From: Flaviflagellibacter deserti
GTDB taxonomy: Bacteria > Pseudomonadota > Alphaproteobacteria > Rhizobiales > Methylopilaceae
Direction: 5' to 3'
Assembly (NCBI RefSeq): GCF_042652085.1
Contig: NZ_JBHSJF010000003.1
Coordinates: 62,001-126,000, forward strand
DNA: 64,000 nucleotides
Part shown: one piece after another, positions 1 to 8,962 of the stretch
Layout: each line of letters starts with the position of its first letter
How positions within the stretch are numbered: the first letter of the stretch is position 1
Program-made: the position numbers and the translations under genes
Notes under the pieces: generated by a model
Seen by the model: only the letters and a program-made list of their open reading frames with translations
Databases searched by the model: none
What the model was told of the DNA's origin: nothing

Positions 1-47
1 TTATTAGACAACTGGCCAAACACTGTCCAATGAAGTTTTGATGACGG

Positions 48-788
48 ATGACGATAACGAGGGATCAGGTGCTCGACAGGGCTTTGGGGCTGGCGGCGTG
101 GCGGCAGGTGGCGGATGCGGTCGAGGCCGACATTACGTCGGGTCGATTGAAGCCGGGCGACAGGCTGGCGCCGGAATCGCAGCTGGCGGAAAGGTTCGGC
201 GTCAACCGCCACACGGTCCGGCGCGGTCTTGCCATGCTGGCCGAGCGCGGCCTCGTGCGCGCCACGCAGGGCAGCGGCACGTTCGTCGAGACGGCGCCGG
301 TCGTCTATCCCATCGGCCTGAAGACCCGCTTTTCGGAAGTGATGGCGAAGGTCGGCCGCGAGGCGCGGGGCGAACTCGTCTCCGCCGAGCATGTGCCGGC
401 CGACAAGGGCATCGCGGAGGCACTCGGCATCGAGAAGGGATCGCCGATCCTGCAGATGCATACGATCTACCGCGCCGACGGCGTGCCCCTGTCGTTTGCC
501 CGGACCTGTTTCCCGCTGCCCCGCTTCCTCGGTCTCGACCAGCATTTCGCCGCCAAGGGCTCACTGACCAAGGCCTACAAGAAGCTCGGCATCGAGGACT
601 ACAAGCGCCTGTCGACCCGCATCACGGCGCGGATGGCGGACCCTGCCGAGGCGGCGCAACTCGACATCGCGCCGGGCCGCGTCGTGTTGATCATCAGCAG
701 CATCAATGTCGACCTGGAGGGTGTCCGCATCCAGGCGACGCAGTCGCGTTTCGTCGCCGACCGCGTCGAACTGACGATCGAGCGTTAG
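48..788 (+). CDS. phnF: PhnF-like GntR-family transcriptional regulator
   Basis: This 246-residue protein has an N-terminal winged helix (about residues 15-85, with RFGVNRHTVRRGL as the recognition-helix region) and a C-terminal UTRA ligand-binding domain (about 100-240). That is the HutC/PhnF branch of the GntR family. PhnF members repress phosphonate uptake and C-P lyase genes. The convergent neighbour is an acetyltransferase of a family found in phosphonate clusters, which supports the assignment; any other phn genes would lie left of the window. The start ATG at 48 has only a weak purine-rich ribosome site before it. Its last 4 bases overlap the end of the convergent gene. Confidence 0.75.
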   Translation: MTITRDQVLDRALGLAAWRQVADAVEADITSGRLKPGDRLAPESQLAERFGVNRHTVRRGLAMLAERGLVRATQGSGTFVETAPVVYPIGLKTRFSEVMAKVGREARGELVSAEHVPADKGIAEALGIEKGSPILQMHTIYRADGVPLSFARTCFPLPRFLGLDQHFAAKGSLTKAYKKLGIEDYKRLSTRITARMADPAEAAQLDIAPGRVVLIISSINVDLEGVRIQATQSRFVADRVELTIER

Positions 789-1471
789 ACCTGAGCCACA
801 GCTTCGGCGACGTCGTAGCGCTTGGAGAACTCGATCGCGTCGAGCTTGCGGAAATCGGCCATCGCCTCGCTCAGCCGGGCATGGCTCCAGTCCCACCATT
901 TGATGCGCAGGAAGCGGGCTTCGGTTTCTTCATCGACGCGGCGCTTGATGACACGCGCGGGTGATCCGACGACCACTGCGTAGTTCGGCACGTCCTTGGT
1001 CACGATGGCGCCCGAGCCGATCACCGCGCCCGTTCCGACATTGACGCCCGGCATGATGATTGCCGCGTGGCCGATCCAGACGTCCGGGCTGATGACAATG
1101 CGGTTCTTCAGCCGCCACTCGAAGATCTCTCGGTCGTCGTCCTGGGCCATGTGGTGGCAGCGCGAACGGTAGGTGAAGTGATGCAAGGTCGCCCGCCACA
1201 TCGGATGATTGGTCGGGTTGATCCGGACATTCGTCGCGATGTTGCAGAACTTGCCGATCTCCGCGTTGAAGATCTGCACGTTCGGCGTCGCATAGGCGAA
1301 ATCGAGGAAATCCGAATCGGTGATCTCGCAGCCCCTGGCGATCGAGGTCCAGGGACCGACGCGGGTGCGCAGCACGGTTGCGGAAGGATGGATGACCGGC
1401 GTCTCGGACAGCCCCTGTTCGTCGTACCAGGGAGCTTCCGGTTCGCCTTGATTGATCTCGATGAGCGCCAT
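785..1471 (-). CDS. Hexapeptide-repeat acetyltransferase of phosphonate clusters
   Basis: The 228-residue protein has the repeating short-hydrophobic pattern of a left-handed beta-helix acyltransferase, as in VWIGHAAIIMPGVNVGTGAV followed by IGSGAIVTKDVP and the terminal VVVGSPARVI. The family fits the transferases that accompany phn C-P lyase genes, similar to chloramphenicol or virginiamycin acetyltransferases. It probably transfers an acetyl group from acetyl-CoA to a small amino or hydroxyl acceptor in the cytoplasm; the acceptor is unknown. It faces phnF tail-to-tail with a 4-bp overlap. The TTT binding protein lies 57 bp upstream on the same strand. Confidence 0.7.
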   Translation of the reverse strand: MALIEINQGEPEAPWYDEQGLSETPVIHPSATVLRTRVGPWTSIARGCEITDSDFLDFAYATPNVQIFNAEIGKFCNIATNVRINPTNHPMWRATLHHFTYRSRCHHMAQDDDREIFEWRLKNRIVISPDVWIGHAAIIMPGVNVGTGAVIGSGAIVTKDVPNYAVVVGSPARVIKRRVDEETEARFLRIKWWDWSHARLSEAMADFRKLDAIEFSKRYDVAEAVAQV

Positions 1472-1528
1472 GATCCCCTTATCCCGCGTGAAAGCGGCGG
1501 ACTCAAGCGGTGGAGTGTGACAGGCCGA

Positions 1529-2524
1529 TTACGGCTGGCTGCCGCGCAGTCCCGCGACCTCCCAGCGCTCAATCTCGCTCCTCACAAGCAGCGCGAGCGC
1601 CTCTGGGGTCCGCCGGTTGTCGGCAGGTATTTCCGCGCCGAGGTCGATGAGGCGGTTTCGGAAGCGCGGTTGATCGAGCGTCGTGCGAACCGCCGAGTTG
1701 AGCGCCTGGATGTGTTCCGGTGGCGTGCCGCGTGCGGCGAACAGCGCGGTCCAGGAGTCGACCGGAAAGTGCATGCCGACCTCGCGCGCCAGCGGAACGT
1801 CCGGCAAGACGTTCGAGCGCTTGCTGCCTGAGATGACGTAGGCGTCGACGCGATGCGTGGCGGCGGCCGGAGCGATGTTGACCACCTGATCGATCAGGAC
1901 ATCGGCCTGGCCGCCGATCAGATCGTTCAACGCCGGACCGCTGCCGCTATAGGTGACCAAGGTCGGCGTGATCTTCATCTCCGACACGAGAACCAATGCT
2001 GATGCATAGGTACCCGCGCCGGGGCCGGAATGGGCGAGCTTGATCGCCGGTCCCCGTTCGCGGAGTACCCTGACGAGGTCGTTGTAATCACGGGCGAGAC
2101 CGCGCCGGGTGACGAGGACGGCAGGCGTGTTGGCGATCAGCGCGACGGCAGCGAAATCCTTCTCGGGGTCGTATCCGGCGTCGTCGAACATCACCTTCGC
2201 CGCGGCATGCGTGCCGCCGCTGCCGAGCAGCAGGTCGGTTCCGTCGGTGGCCGTGGCCAAGAAGTTGAGGATGCCGGTTCGCCCGCCGCGGCCGGTGATG
2301 TTCTCCACGTAGACCGATCGGTTGAGGATGTTCGCAAGCTCGTCGGCGAGAATGCGCGCGAGCGTGTCGGTCGATCCTCCGGCGGCGAACGGCACGACGA
2401 TGCGCACCGGCCCTTGCGGCCTCCAGGGCAGATCGGCGCGTGCGGATCGCGCGGACGGGCCCGCGAGCGCCAGACCCGCGGTTGCGGCCATGAATTGGCG
2501 ACGATCGCAGGCCGGGCGCCGCAT
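1529..2524 (-). CDS. Tripartite tricarboxylate transporter (Bug/TctC) binding protein
   Basis: This 331-residue secreted protein opens with CDRRQFMAATAGLALAGPSA, a twin-arginine type signal peptide. The mature part starts with PVRIVVPFAAGGSTDTLAR, the typical first strand and ligand loop of the Bug family. Bug proteins bind carboxylates or other small acids in the periplasm for a TctAB membrane pair. No tctA or tctB gene is seen nearby, so it is an orphan receptor, which is common for the family. It starts directly next to the stop of the upstream GGDEF-EAL gene with no gap, so the two may be co-transcribed. Confidence 0.85.
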   Translation of the reverse strand: MRRPACDRRQFMAATAGLALAGPSARSARADLPWRPQGPVRIVVPFAAGGSTDTLARILADELANILNRSVYVENITGRGGRTGILNFLATATDGTDLLLGSGGTHAAAKVMFDDAGYDPEKDFAAVALIANTPAVLVTRRGLARDYNDLVRVLRERGPAIKLAHSGPGAGTYASALVLVSEMKITPTLVTYSGSGPALNDLIGGQADVLIDQVVNIAPAAATHRVDAYVISGSKRSNVLPDVPLAREVGMHFPVDSWTALFAARGTPPEHIQALNSAVRTTLDQPRFRNRLIDLGAEIPADNRRTPEALALLVRSEIERWEVAGLRGSQP

Positions 2525-4864
2525 TCAGGTGCCCGTTGCCCCGAGCTCCGGCCCGGTCTCGCGCTTGAGATAGGTGACGACATCCCTGGCCGGCATCGGC
2601 TTGGCGAAGAGATAGCCCTGGCCCAGGCTGCAACCGGCCGAGAGCAGGAAGGCGCGCTGCGCCTGGGTTTCCACGCCCTCGGCGACGACGGACATGTTCA
2701 GGCTGCGGCCGAGATTGACGACGGCGGAAACAATGCCGGCGCTGTCGGTATTGCTCTCGAGGTCGCGCACGAAGCTCTGGTCGATCTTCAGCACGTTGAC
2801 GCGGAACTGCTTCAGATGCGTGAGCGAGGCGTAGCCGGTGCCGAAATCGTCGAGGGCGAGCGGAACGCCCGCCTCGCGCAGCGCTTCGAGGTTCGCGCGG
2901 ACATTCGACGAGTTCTGTTCGAACAGGACGCCTTCGGTAATCTCGATTTCGATCTGATGGGAATCGATCCCGGCCGTCGCCATTTCGGTGCGGAGGCTTT
3001 TCGCGAACGACCCGGTCTGCAGTTCGGCGCTCGATACGTTCACCGCCACGCGCACGAAGTCGATGCCCAGGCGCGTCCATTCCCGCATGTCGCGGAAAAT
3101 CTGCGAGCGCAGTTCGCGGCCGAAGGCCATCGACAGTTCGTGGTTGGCGAAAACGGCCGCGAAGGCCATTGCCGACAGAACGCCCTTCTCCGGGTGATTC
3201 CAGCGGGCGAGCGCCTCGAAGCCGAGAACGGTGCCGGTCCGGATGCAGACCTGGGGCTGGTAGAACGGAACGAATTGTTCGCGCTCGATCGCCTCGCGGA
3301 TCTCTTCGAGAAGCGCCACTTCTTCGAGGACGCGCCTGCGCATGTCGGGCGAGTAGACGCAGTACTGGTTTCGGCCGAGCGACTTGGCGCTGTAGAGCGC
3401 GATGTCGGCGTTCTTCAGGAGCTCGCTCGCTTCGCTGTCATGGCGCGGATATGCGGTGATGCCGATCGATGCAGGCATCGACAGCGCGTGCCCCTCGAAT
3501 TGGCAGGGTTCGCGCAGATGCATCAGCACTTCCTCGGCGACGCTGATGCCTCGTCCGAGCGTACCCGGAACGATGATCGCGAATTCATCGCCGCCGAAGC
3601 GTGCGACGAGATCGTTCGGACCGACCGCGACGAGAAGCCTGCGGCCGACTTCACTGAGCAGGCGATCACCTGCCATGTGGCCAAGCGTATCGTTGACGTG
3701 CTTGAAGTTATCGAGATCGACGAGGAGCACGCAGAGCCGCTGGTTGGTGCCTGCGGCATCCCGCAGCGCGGCTTCCAGCTCGCGTCCGAAGAGAGTGCGG
3801 TTGGCGAGGCCGGTCAGGGCATCGTAATTCGCCGCGCGTAACAGCTCCTTTTCCGAATTGTCCCTCTGCGTCGCCTCCCGGGCCAGCATTTCGCCGACGA
3901 CGGCGAGAAAGATGACACCGGCGAGCGCAAGCAGGGCGTTGCTCAGCGCGTCGTGCTGCCACTGCATCAGGGCGTCGCTGAGCGAGATGCCGATGCTGAC
4001 GATGACCGGCACGTCCTTCAGTCGAACGAAGCTGAAAATCCGCTCGATGCCGTCGAGATGCGACCGCTGCTGGAATGTACCGGTCGGATGGTTGGACAAC
4101 GGTTCCTTGAACATCACGCTGTTCGCGATGCTCCTGCCGATAGTTCCCTGTAGCGCCGGATGGCGGGCAAGCGTCGTTCCGTCGGACCGGAACAGCGCAA
4201 CGGCGCCCTCAGGACCGACAGCGATCGATGAGTAGAAGCTGTTGAGATAGTCGAGGTTGACCAGTGCCAACACCACATGGCCGGGCACGCCTTCGCGACC
4301 GCTGATGCGGCGGCTGATCGCGACGACCTGCTTCCCGCTGACCGGGTCGAAGGTCGCGCTGCTGGCATAAAGCCCGCGATGGGATTTTGCCTGATGCGCG
4401 TTGATCGCGTCCTGATCGAGAAGATTGCCGACAGATGCCGAGCGTTCGAAGTCGTAGAGCGGGGCTGGAGCGCCCGGCGCAAGGAGGCGAACGGCCATGA
4501 CATGCGGCAGGCTCTGGGTGAGCAGCGCGAGTCCGCCGGTGACATTGCTGCGGCGGACTGGATCGTCGGGAGCCGGGCCGAGTTCATGCGCGAGCAGGCC
4601 CAGCAGCATATTGACGGAGTCGAAGGTCCGTTCCGTATGCTGCGCCAGCATCCTGACGAGATTTTGCGAATTTCGCTCCGCGGCGTGCATCGCATCGATG
4701 TGCGCACGGCTGATGAAGAGCGAAGCGATCGCGATGACGGCCGCGCAGGTGAGTGCGACGCTCAGGCGAATGACCCAGCGGAGCGGGAGGCGCGACGTTA
4801 AAGTGCTCCCACGCCCATTTTCCGAGCGTAACCAAGTGGGCGCGTGTTCCCGTTCGGCTTTCAC
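2525..4864 (-). CDS. Membrane GGDEF-EAL cyclic-di-GMP enzyme with periplasmic sensor
   Basis: The 779-residue protein has an N-terminal membrane segment (about 31-51), a periplasmic region of about 250 residues resembling a Cache-type sensor, and a second membrane segment near 305-325. A diguanylate cyclase domain with an intact RFGGDEFAII motif follows, then an EAL phosphodiesterase domain with FEALARW and DDFGTGYASL intact. Both cyclase and phosphodiesterase activities are therefore possible; the net direction cannot be read from the sequence. It sits immediately upstream of the Bug-type receptor gene. About 120 bp of intergenic sequence separate it from the end of dppF. Confidence 0.9.
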   Translation of the reverse strand: MKAEREHAPTWLRSENGRGSTLTSRLPLRWVIRLSVALTCAAVIAIASLFISRAHIDAMHAAERNSQNLVRMLAQHTERTFDSVNMLLGLLAHELGPAPDDPVRRSNVTGGLALLTQSLPHVMAVRLLAPGAPAPLYDFERSASVGNLLDQDAINAHQAKSHRGLYASSATFDPVSGKQVVAISRRISGREGVPGHVVLALVNLDYLNSFYSSIAVGPEGAVALFRSDGTTLARHPALQGTIGRSIANSVMFKEPLSNHPTGTFQQRSHLDGIERIFSFVRLKDVPVIVSIGISLSDALMQWQHDALSNALLALAGVIFLAVVGEMLAREATQRDNSEKELLRAANYDALTGLANRTLFGRELEAALRDAAGTNQRLCVLLVDLDNFKHVNDTLGHMAGDRLLSEVGRRLLVAVGPNDLVARFGGDEFAIIVPGTLGRGISVAEEVLMHLREPCQFEGHALSMPASIGITAYPRHDSEASELLKNADIALYSAKSLGRNQYCVYSPDMRRRVLEEVALLEEIREAIEREQFVPFYQPQVCIRTGTVLGFEALARWNHPEKGVLSAMAFAAVFANHELSMAFGRELRSQIFRDMREWTRLGIDFVRVAVNVSSAELQTGSFAKSLRTEMATAGIDSHQIEIEITEGVLFEQNSSNVRANLEALREAGVPLALDDFGTGYASLTHLKQFRVNVLKIDQSFVRDLESNTDSAGIVSAVVNLGRSLNMSVVAEGVETQAQRAFLLSAGCSLGQGYLFAKPMPARDVVTYLKRETGPELGATGT

Positions 4865-4987
4865 GCCGCGAGAGTTGATCGAAATCAGTTTCGATTATGT
4901 GAATGGAATGCTGTCGAAGCGAATACTTGCTCGATCACGAATAACGCTAAGCCGTTCACGCTATTTATGAATATCGATCTGTGTCGA

Positions 4988-5971
4988 TCAAGACGCGCCA
5001 ACTTCACCGGTCAGGACGCGCTCGGCGTAATGACAGGCGATCATGCGTCCATCGACGGGCCGCAAAACGGGGCGCACTTGCCTGCAATGCTCGGTGACTG
5101 TCGGACAGCGGGTGGAGAAGACGCAACCGACCGGCGGATTGAACGGTGACGGCGGCTCACCCTTCAGAATGATGCGCTCGCGGCGTGGAGCATTGATGTC
5201 CGGCGTGGAGGCAAGAAGAGCGCGAGTATAGGGATGCAGCGGCCGCGCGAAGATGACGTCCTTCGGACCCTGCTCGAGCGCGGTGCCGAGATATAGCACG
5301 AGTAGATCGTGCGCGAGGTGACGGACGACACCGAGATCGTGCGAGATGAACAGGTAGGCGAGGCCCATGTCCCGCTGCAGATCGGTGAGCAGGTTCAGCA
5401 CCTGCGCCTGAACCGAAACGTCGAGCGCGGATACCGGCTCGTCGGCGACGATCAGACTCGGCTCGAGTATCAGTGCGCGTGCGATGGCGATACGCTGGCG
5501 CTGTCCACCGGAAAACATGTGCGGATAGCGATCGGCATGCTCCGGGCGCAGGCCGACGCGGGCCATGGTCTCGCGCACTTTGGCGCGGCGTGACGAGCGG
5601 TCGCCGCGCTTCGCCGCAATCAGAGGTTCTTCCAATATGGCGCCGACCTTCCGGCGCGGATTGAGCGAGCCGTACGGGTTCTGGAAGACGAACTGCACAT
5701 GGCGGCGAAGCTTCGCCCGATCGATCTTCGATGCATAGGCGACGTCCGCGCCTTCGATTTCGAGCTGGCCGGATGTCGCGGGCTCGATCAGCGCGACCAT
5801 CCGGCCGAGCGTGGATTTGCCGGAGCCAGATTCGCCGACCACCGCGAGCGTCTTGCCGGGTTCGATATCGAACGACACGCCGCCGACGGCGGTAAGCTTC
5901 GCCGGCTCCGCGAACATGCCGCGGGGGACTTTATAGATCTGCACGAGTTCGTGCGCCGAGACCGCTTTCAT
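4988..5971 (-). CDS. dppF: Dipeptide-type ABC transporter ATPase (DppF-like)
   Basis: This 327-residue ATPase carries Walker A (GESGSGKST), the signature FSGGQRQRIAIARAL and Walker B LIVADEPVSALD. It ends with the C-terminal oligopeptide/dipeptide extension (CVFSTRCP...CRQVRP), which in many family members holds an iron-sulfur cluster. The ATG at 5971 is chosen because it overlaps the dppD stop as ATGA and starts the conserved region; the frame stays open further upstream but codes for nothing recognisable. It is the last gene of the operon. With DppD it should form the nucleotide-binding heterodimer at the inner membrane. Confidence 0.88.
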   Translation of the reverse strand: MKAVSAHELVQIYKVPRGMFAEPAKLTAVGGVSFDIEPGKTLAVVGESGSGKSTLGRMVALIEPATSGQLEIEGADVAYASKIDRAKLRRHVQFVFQNPYGSLNPRRKVGAILEEPLIAAKRGDRSSRRAKVRETMARVGLRPEHADRYPHMFSGGQRQRIAIARALILEPSLIVADEPVSALDVSVQAQVLNLLTDLQRDMGLAYLFISHDLGVVRHLAHDLLVLYLGTALEQGPKDVIFARPLHPYTRALLASTPDINAPRRERIILKGEPPSPFNPPVGCVFSTRCPTVTEHCRQVRPVLRPVDGRMIACHYAERVLTGEVGAS

Positions 5972-6987
5972 GATGCGGTCTCCGTGACGCCGATTGGTGT
6001 ATCGGCGGCGATGTTCTGCAGACGCTGCGGATCGCCGAGCGGGTAATGGCAGCGCACGCGCCCGCCCTCCCAATCGCGCAATGCAGGCTGGTCGTTGCGG
6101 GAATGATCCGTCGCGTAGACGCAGCGCGGGCTGAACAGGCAGCCTTTCGGCCGGTCATAGGCGCCGGGAACCATTCCGGGAATGGTGGCGAGGCGGCCGT
6201 CCATCGCACGCTCGGGAAGTGCGTTCAGCAGGGCCTCCGTATATGGATGCTGCGGCGCGGCGAAAAGCTTCGCGGCTGGCTGCTCCTCCATGATCTGGCC
6301 GGCATACATCACCAGCACGCGCTTTGCGGTTTCGGCGACGACGCCCATGCTGTGCGTGATCAGGATCAGCGCCATGCCACGATCGCGCTGCAGATCGAGC
6401 AGGAGATCGAGGATCTGCGCCTGGATGGTGACGTCGAGCGCGGTCGTCGGCTCGTCGGCGATGAGCAGTCGCGGATTGCAGGAGATCGCCATGGCGATCA
6501 TCACGCGCTGGCTCATGCCGCCGGAAAGCTGGTGCGGATAGGCGGAGAGGCGGCTTTCCGGCGCCGTGATGCCGACCTGATCCAGAAGTTCGATCGCGCG
6601 TCGCCTCGCCGCCTTGCGGTCGAGGCCGAGATGCAGCCGGATCGTCTCCTCGATCTGGAAGCCGACGGTGAAACACGGGTTCAGGCTCGTCACCGGATCC
6701 TGGAAGATCATGGCGATGTCCTTGCCGATCAGCCTGCGGCGCTGGCGGGCGGACATTCCGAGCAGGCTCTGGCCGTCGAACGTCAGGCGGTCGGCGGTCA
6801 CGATGCCGGGGAATGGGACGAGACCCATCATCGCGAGCATCGAAATGCTCTTGCCCGAGCCGGATTCGCCGACGACGCCGAAGACCTCGCCCTCGTCGAG
6901 ATCGAACGAGACGCCGTCGACCGCCTGGAGCATGCCGCCGGCGGTCGGGAAGCGGACACAGAGATTGCGGACTTGCAGCAAGGCCAT
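5968..6987 (-). CDS. dppD: Dipeptide-type ABC transporter ATPase (DppD-like)
   Basis: The 339-residue ATPase has Walker A GESGSGKS, the signature LSGGMSQRVMIAMAI, Walker B LLIADEPTTALD and the C-terminal cysteine-containing extension GCLFSPRCVYA of the peptide/nickel class. The start at 6987 (MALLQVRNLCVRF) fits the family, and the upstream extension of the frame overlaps dppC and was rejected. The gene overlaps dppF by 4 bp and follows dppC with a 5-bp gap. The second ATPase next door is expected to be its partner. The substrate cannot be told from the ATPases. Confidence 0.88.
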   Translation of the reverse strand: MALLQVRNLCVRFPTAGGMLQAVDGVSFDLDEGEVFGVVGESGSGKSISMLAMMGLVPFPGIVTADRLTFDGQSLLGMSARQRRRLIGKDIAMIFQDPVTSLNPCFTVGFQIEETIRLHLGLDRKAARRRAIELLDQVGITAPESRLSAYPHQLSGGMSQRVMIAMAISCNPRLLIADEPTTALDVTIQAQILDLLLDLQRDRGMALILITHSMGVVAETAKRVLVMYAGQIMEEQPAAKLFAAPQHPYTEALLNALPERAMDGRLATIPGMVPGAYDRPKGCLFSPRCVYATDHSRNDQPALRDWEGGRVRCHYPLGDPQRLQNIAADTPIGVTETAS

Positions 6988-6992
6988 TCCGG

Positions 6993-7913
6993 TCACCGCT
7001 TCAGCTTGGGATCGAGCGCATCGCGCAACCCGTCGCCGACGAGGTTGAACGCGAGCACGGTGATCAGGATCATTAGTCCCGGGAAGGTCACGACCCACCA
7101 GGCGCGCAGGACGAACTCACGCGCATCGGCGAGCATGGTTCCCCATTCCGACGCGGGCGGCTGGGCGCCGAGGCCGAGAAAGCCGAGCGCGGCCGCGTCG
7201 AGGATCGCGGCGGAGACGCCGAGCGAAGCCTGCACGATCAGCGGCGCGGCGCAGTTCGGCAGCACTTCCTTGAACATGATGCGCAGATTGCTCGACCCGC
7301 CGACGCGGGCGGCGGTGACGTAATCCTTCGACAATTCGCCGATGACGGCGGCGCGCGTCAGCCGGACGTAATGCGGCAAAGTCACGAGCGCGACGGCGAT
7401 CATCGCGTTGGCGAGGCCGGGACCGAGGATCGCAACGATGACGATGGCGAGCAGCAAGCTCGGCAGCGTCAGGATGACGTCCATCGCACGCATGATCGCG
7501 GTCTCGATCCAGCCGCGGAAATAGCCCGCCGCCATGCCGATCAGCACGCCCGAGACGAGCGAGAGGACGACGACCGCAACGCCGATCGAGAGCGAGAGCT
7601 GCGCGCCCCAGATCAGGCGCGAAAGGAGGTCGCGGCCGATTGCGTCGGTTCCCAGGAGGTGGGACCACGAACCGCCGTCCTGCCAGACCGGCGGGCGGAG
7701 GAACGCGGTCGAGTCGGTCCGGTCCGGATGATGCGGCGCGATCAGCGGCGCAAACACCGCGAGGCCCGTCACGACCACGATGATGGCGAGGCCGATGACC
7801 GCGCCGGTATTGCGGCGGAAATCGTGCCAGAAGGCCGCCAGGTCGGATGGCGGTGCGGCCGCGGGCGTCGTGCCGGCCGCGATCGGGGGTGTCTGGAGAA
7901 CCTCGGTCGTCAT
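6993..7913 (-). CDS. dppC: Dipeptide-type ABC transporter permease (DppC-like)
   Basis: The 306-residue membrane protein has a cytoplasmic N-terminal segment, a first membrane helix (GLAIIVVVTGLAVFAPLI), a periplasmic loop, and a cluster of five further helices with the inner-membrane EAA-type loop VTAARVGGSSNLRIMFKEV. This is the DppC/OppC layout. The ATG at 7913 overlaps the dppB stop by 4 bp (ATGA) and gives the usual family length. The product pairs with DppB to form the translocation pore. Confidence 0.88.
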   Translation of the reverse strand: MTTEVLQTPPIAAGTTPAAAPPSDLAAFWHDFRRNTGAVIGLAIIVVVTGLAVFAPLIAPHHPDRTDSTAFLRPPVWQDGGSWSHLLGTDAIGRDLLSRLIWGAQLSLSIGVAVVVLSLVSGVLIGMAAGYFRGWIETAIMRAMDVILTLPSLLLAIVIVAILGPGLANAMIAVALVTLPHYVRLTRAAVIGELSKDYVTAARVGGSSNLRIMFKEVLPNCAAPLIVQASLGVSAAILDAAALGFLGLGAQPPASEWGTMLADAREFVLRAWWVVTFPGLMILITVLAFNLVGDGLRDALDPKLKR

Positions 7914-8920
7914 CGGGCGTGCCTGATGCGCGGGTTGATGATGCCATAGGCGAGGTCGACGAGCAGGTTCACGATCATGACGACCGCGCCCATCAGCAGG
8001 ACGCCACCCTGAAGCACGGGATAATCGCGGCGGTAGATCGCCTCGATCAGCCATTTGCCGACGCCGGGCCAGGAGAAGATCGTTTCGGTCAGGATTGCGC
8101 CGGTGAACAGCACGCCCACCTGCAGCCCGATGACAGTGACGATCGGGATCAGGGCGTTGCGGAAGGCGTGCAGCGCGATCACGCGCATGCCCGACAGACC
8201 CTTGGCGCGAGCGGTGCGGATGTAGTCCTCACCCAGCACTTCGAGCATCGCCGAGCGCGTCATGCGCGCGATGACGGCGAGCGGAATCGTACCGAGCACG
8301 ATCGACGGCAATATGAGGTGGGAGACGGCGGAGCCGAACGCGCCTTCCTCGCCGGACAGCAGGCTGTCGATCAGCAGAAAACCCGTCACCGGCTCGATGT
8401 AATAGAGCAGGTCGATGCGGCCGGAGACCGGGGTCCAGCCTAGCTGGACGGAAAACAGCAGGATCAGCAAGAGGCCCCACCAGAAGATCGGCATGGAATA
8501 GCCGGTCAGGGATATTCCCATCACGCCGTGATCGAAGATCGAGTTTCGTCGGACGGCCGCGATCATGCCGGCCGGAAGCCCGATGACGACCGCGAAGATG
8601 ATGGCGCAGAGCGACAGTTCGACGGTCGCGGGGAAAAGCTCGAAGAATTCCGACGCCACCGAATTACGGGTGACGAAGGAACGGCCGAGATCGCCCTGCA
8701 GGACGCGCGAGATGTAGAGCCCGTACTGGACGATGACCGGCTGGTCGAAGCCATAGGCCTTGCGCAGTTCCTCATGCCGGGCGGCGGAGATGCCGCGCTC
8801 GCCGGCCTGAGCTTCGATTGGATCACCCGGCACGAGCCGGATCATGATGAAGGTGAGAAGCGTGATCCCGATAAAGGTGGGGATCAGGAAGCCTAGGCGG
8901 GAAAGTACGAACCTGAACAT
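7910..8920 (-). CDS. dppB: Dipeptide-type ABC transporter permease (DppB-like)
   Basis: The 336-residue permease begins MFRFVLSRLGFLIPTFIGIT and continues with the conserved RLVPGDPI region of the DppB/OppB family. It has about six membrane helices and the EAA loop YIRTARAKGLSGMRVIALHA. The gene lies 42 bp after dppA, and that gap is filled by a strong stem-loop (8928-8956). It overlaps dppC by 4 bp. The product is one half of the inner-membrane channel. Confidence 0.9.
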   Translation of the reverse strand: MFRFVLSRLGFLIPTFIGITLLTFIMIRLVPGDPIEAQAGERGISAARHEELRKAYGFDQPVIVQYGLYISRVLQGDLGRSFVTRNSVASEFFELFPATVELSLCAIIFAVVIGLPAGMIAAVRRNSIFDHGVMGISLTGYSMPIFWWGLLLILLFSVQLGWTPVSGRIDLLYYIEPVTGFLLIDSLLSGEEGAFGSAVSHLILPSIVLGTIPLAVIARMTRSAMLEVLGEDYIRTARAKGLSGMRVIALHAFRNALIPIVTVIGLQVGVLFTGAILTETIFSWPGVGKWLIEAIYRRDYPVLQGGVLLMGAVVMIVNLLVDLAYGIINPRIRHAR

Positions 8921-8927
8921 GGTGGGT

Positions 8928-8956
8928 GGCCGCGGGCTGTCATCCAGCCCGCGGCC
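8928..8956 (-). other. Intercistronic stem-loop between dppA and dppB
   Basis: An 11-bp perfect inverted repeat (GGCCGCGGGCT at 8928-8938, AGCCCGCGGCC at 8946-8956) with a 7-nt loop fills the gap between the dppA stop and the dppB start. No U-run follows in the direction of transcription, so it resembles an RNA-stabilising or partial-terminator hairpin that raises the level of binding-protein mRNA over permease mRNA. Confidence 0.6.
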
Positions 8957-8962
8957 CGCTCC

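Noticed and set aside
1..47. Imperfect dyad TTAGACA-N13-TGTCCAA as a PhnF operator
   Set aside because: The match is loose and the upstream context is cut by the window edge, so it cannot be supported.
2030..3841. A 603-codon open frame on the plus strand opposite the GGDEF-EAL gene
   Set aside because: The opposite strand encodes intact GGDEF and EAL domains; the open frame is a side effect of GC-rich codon use and has no recognisable motifs.
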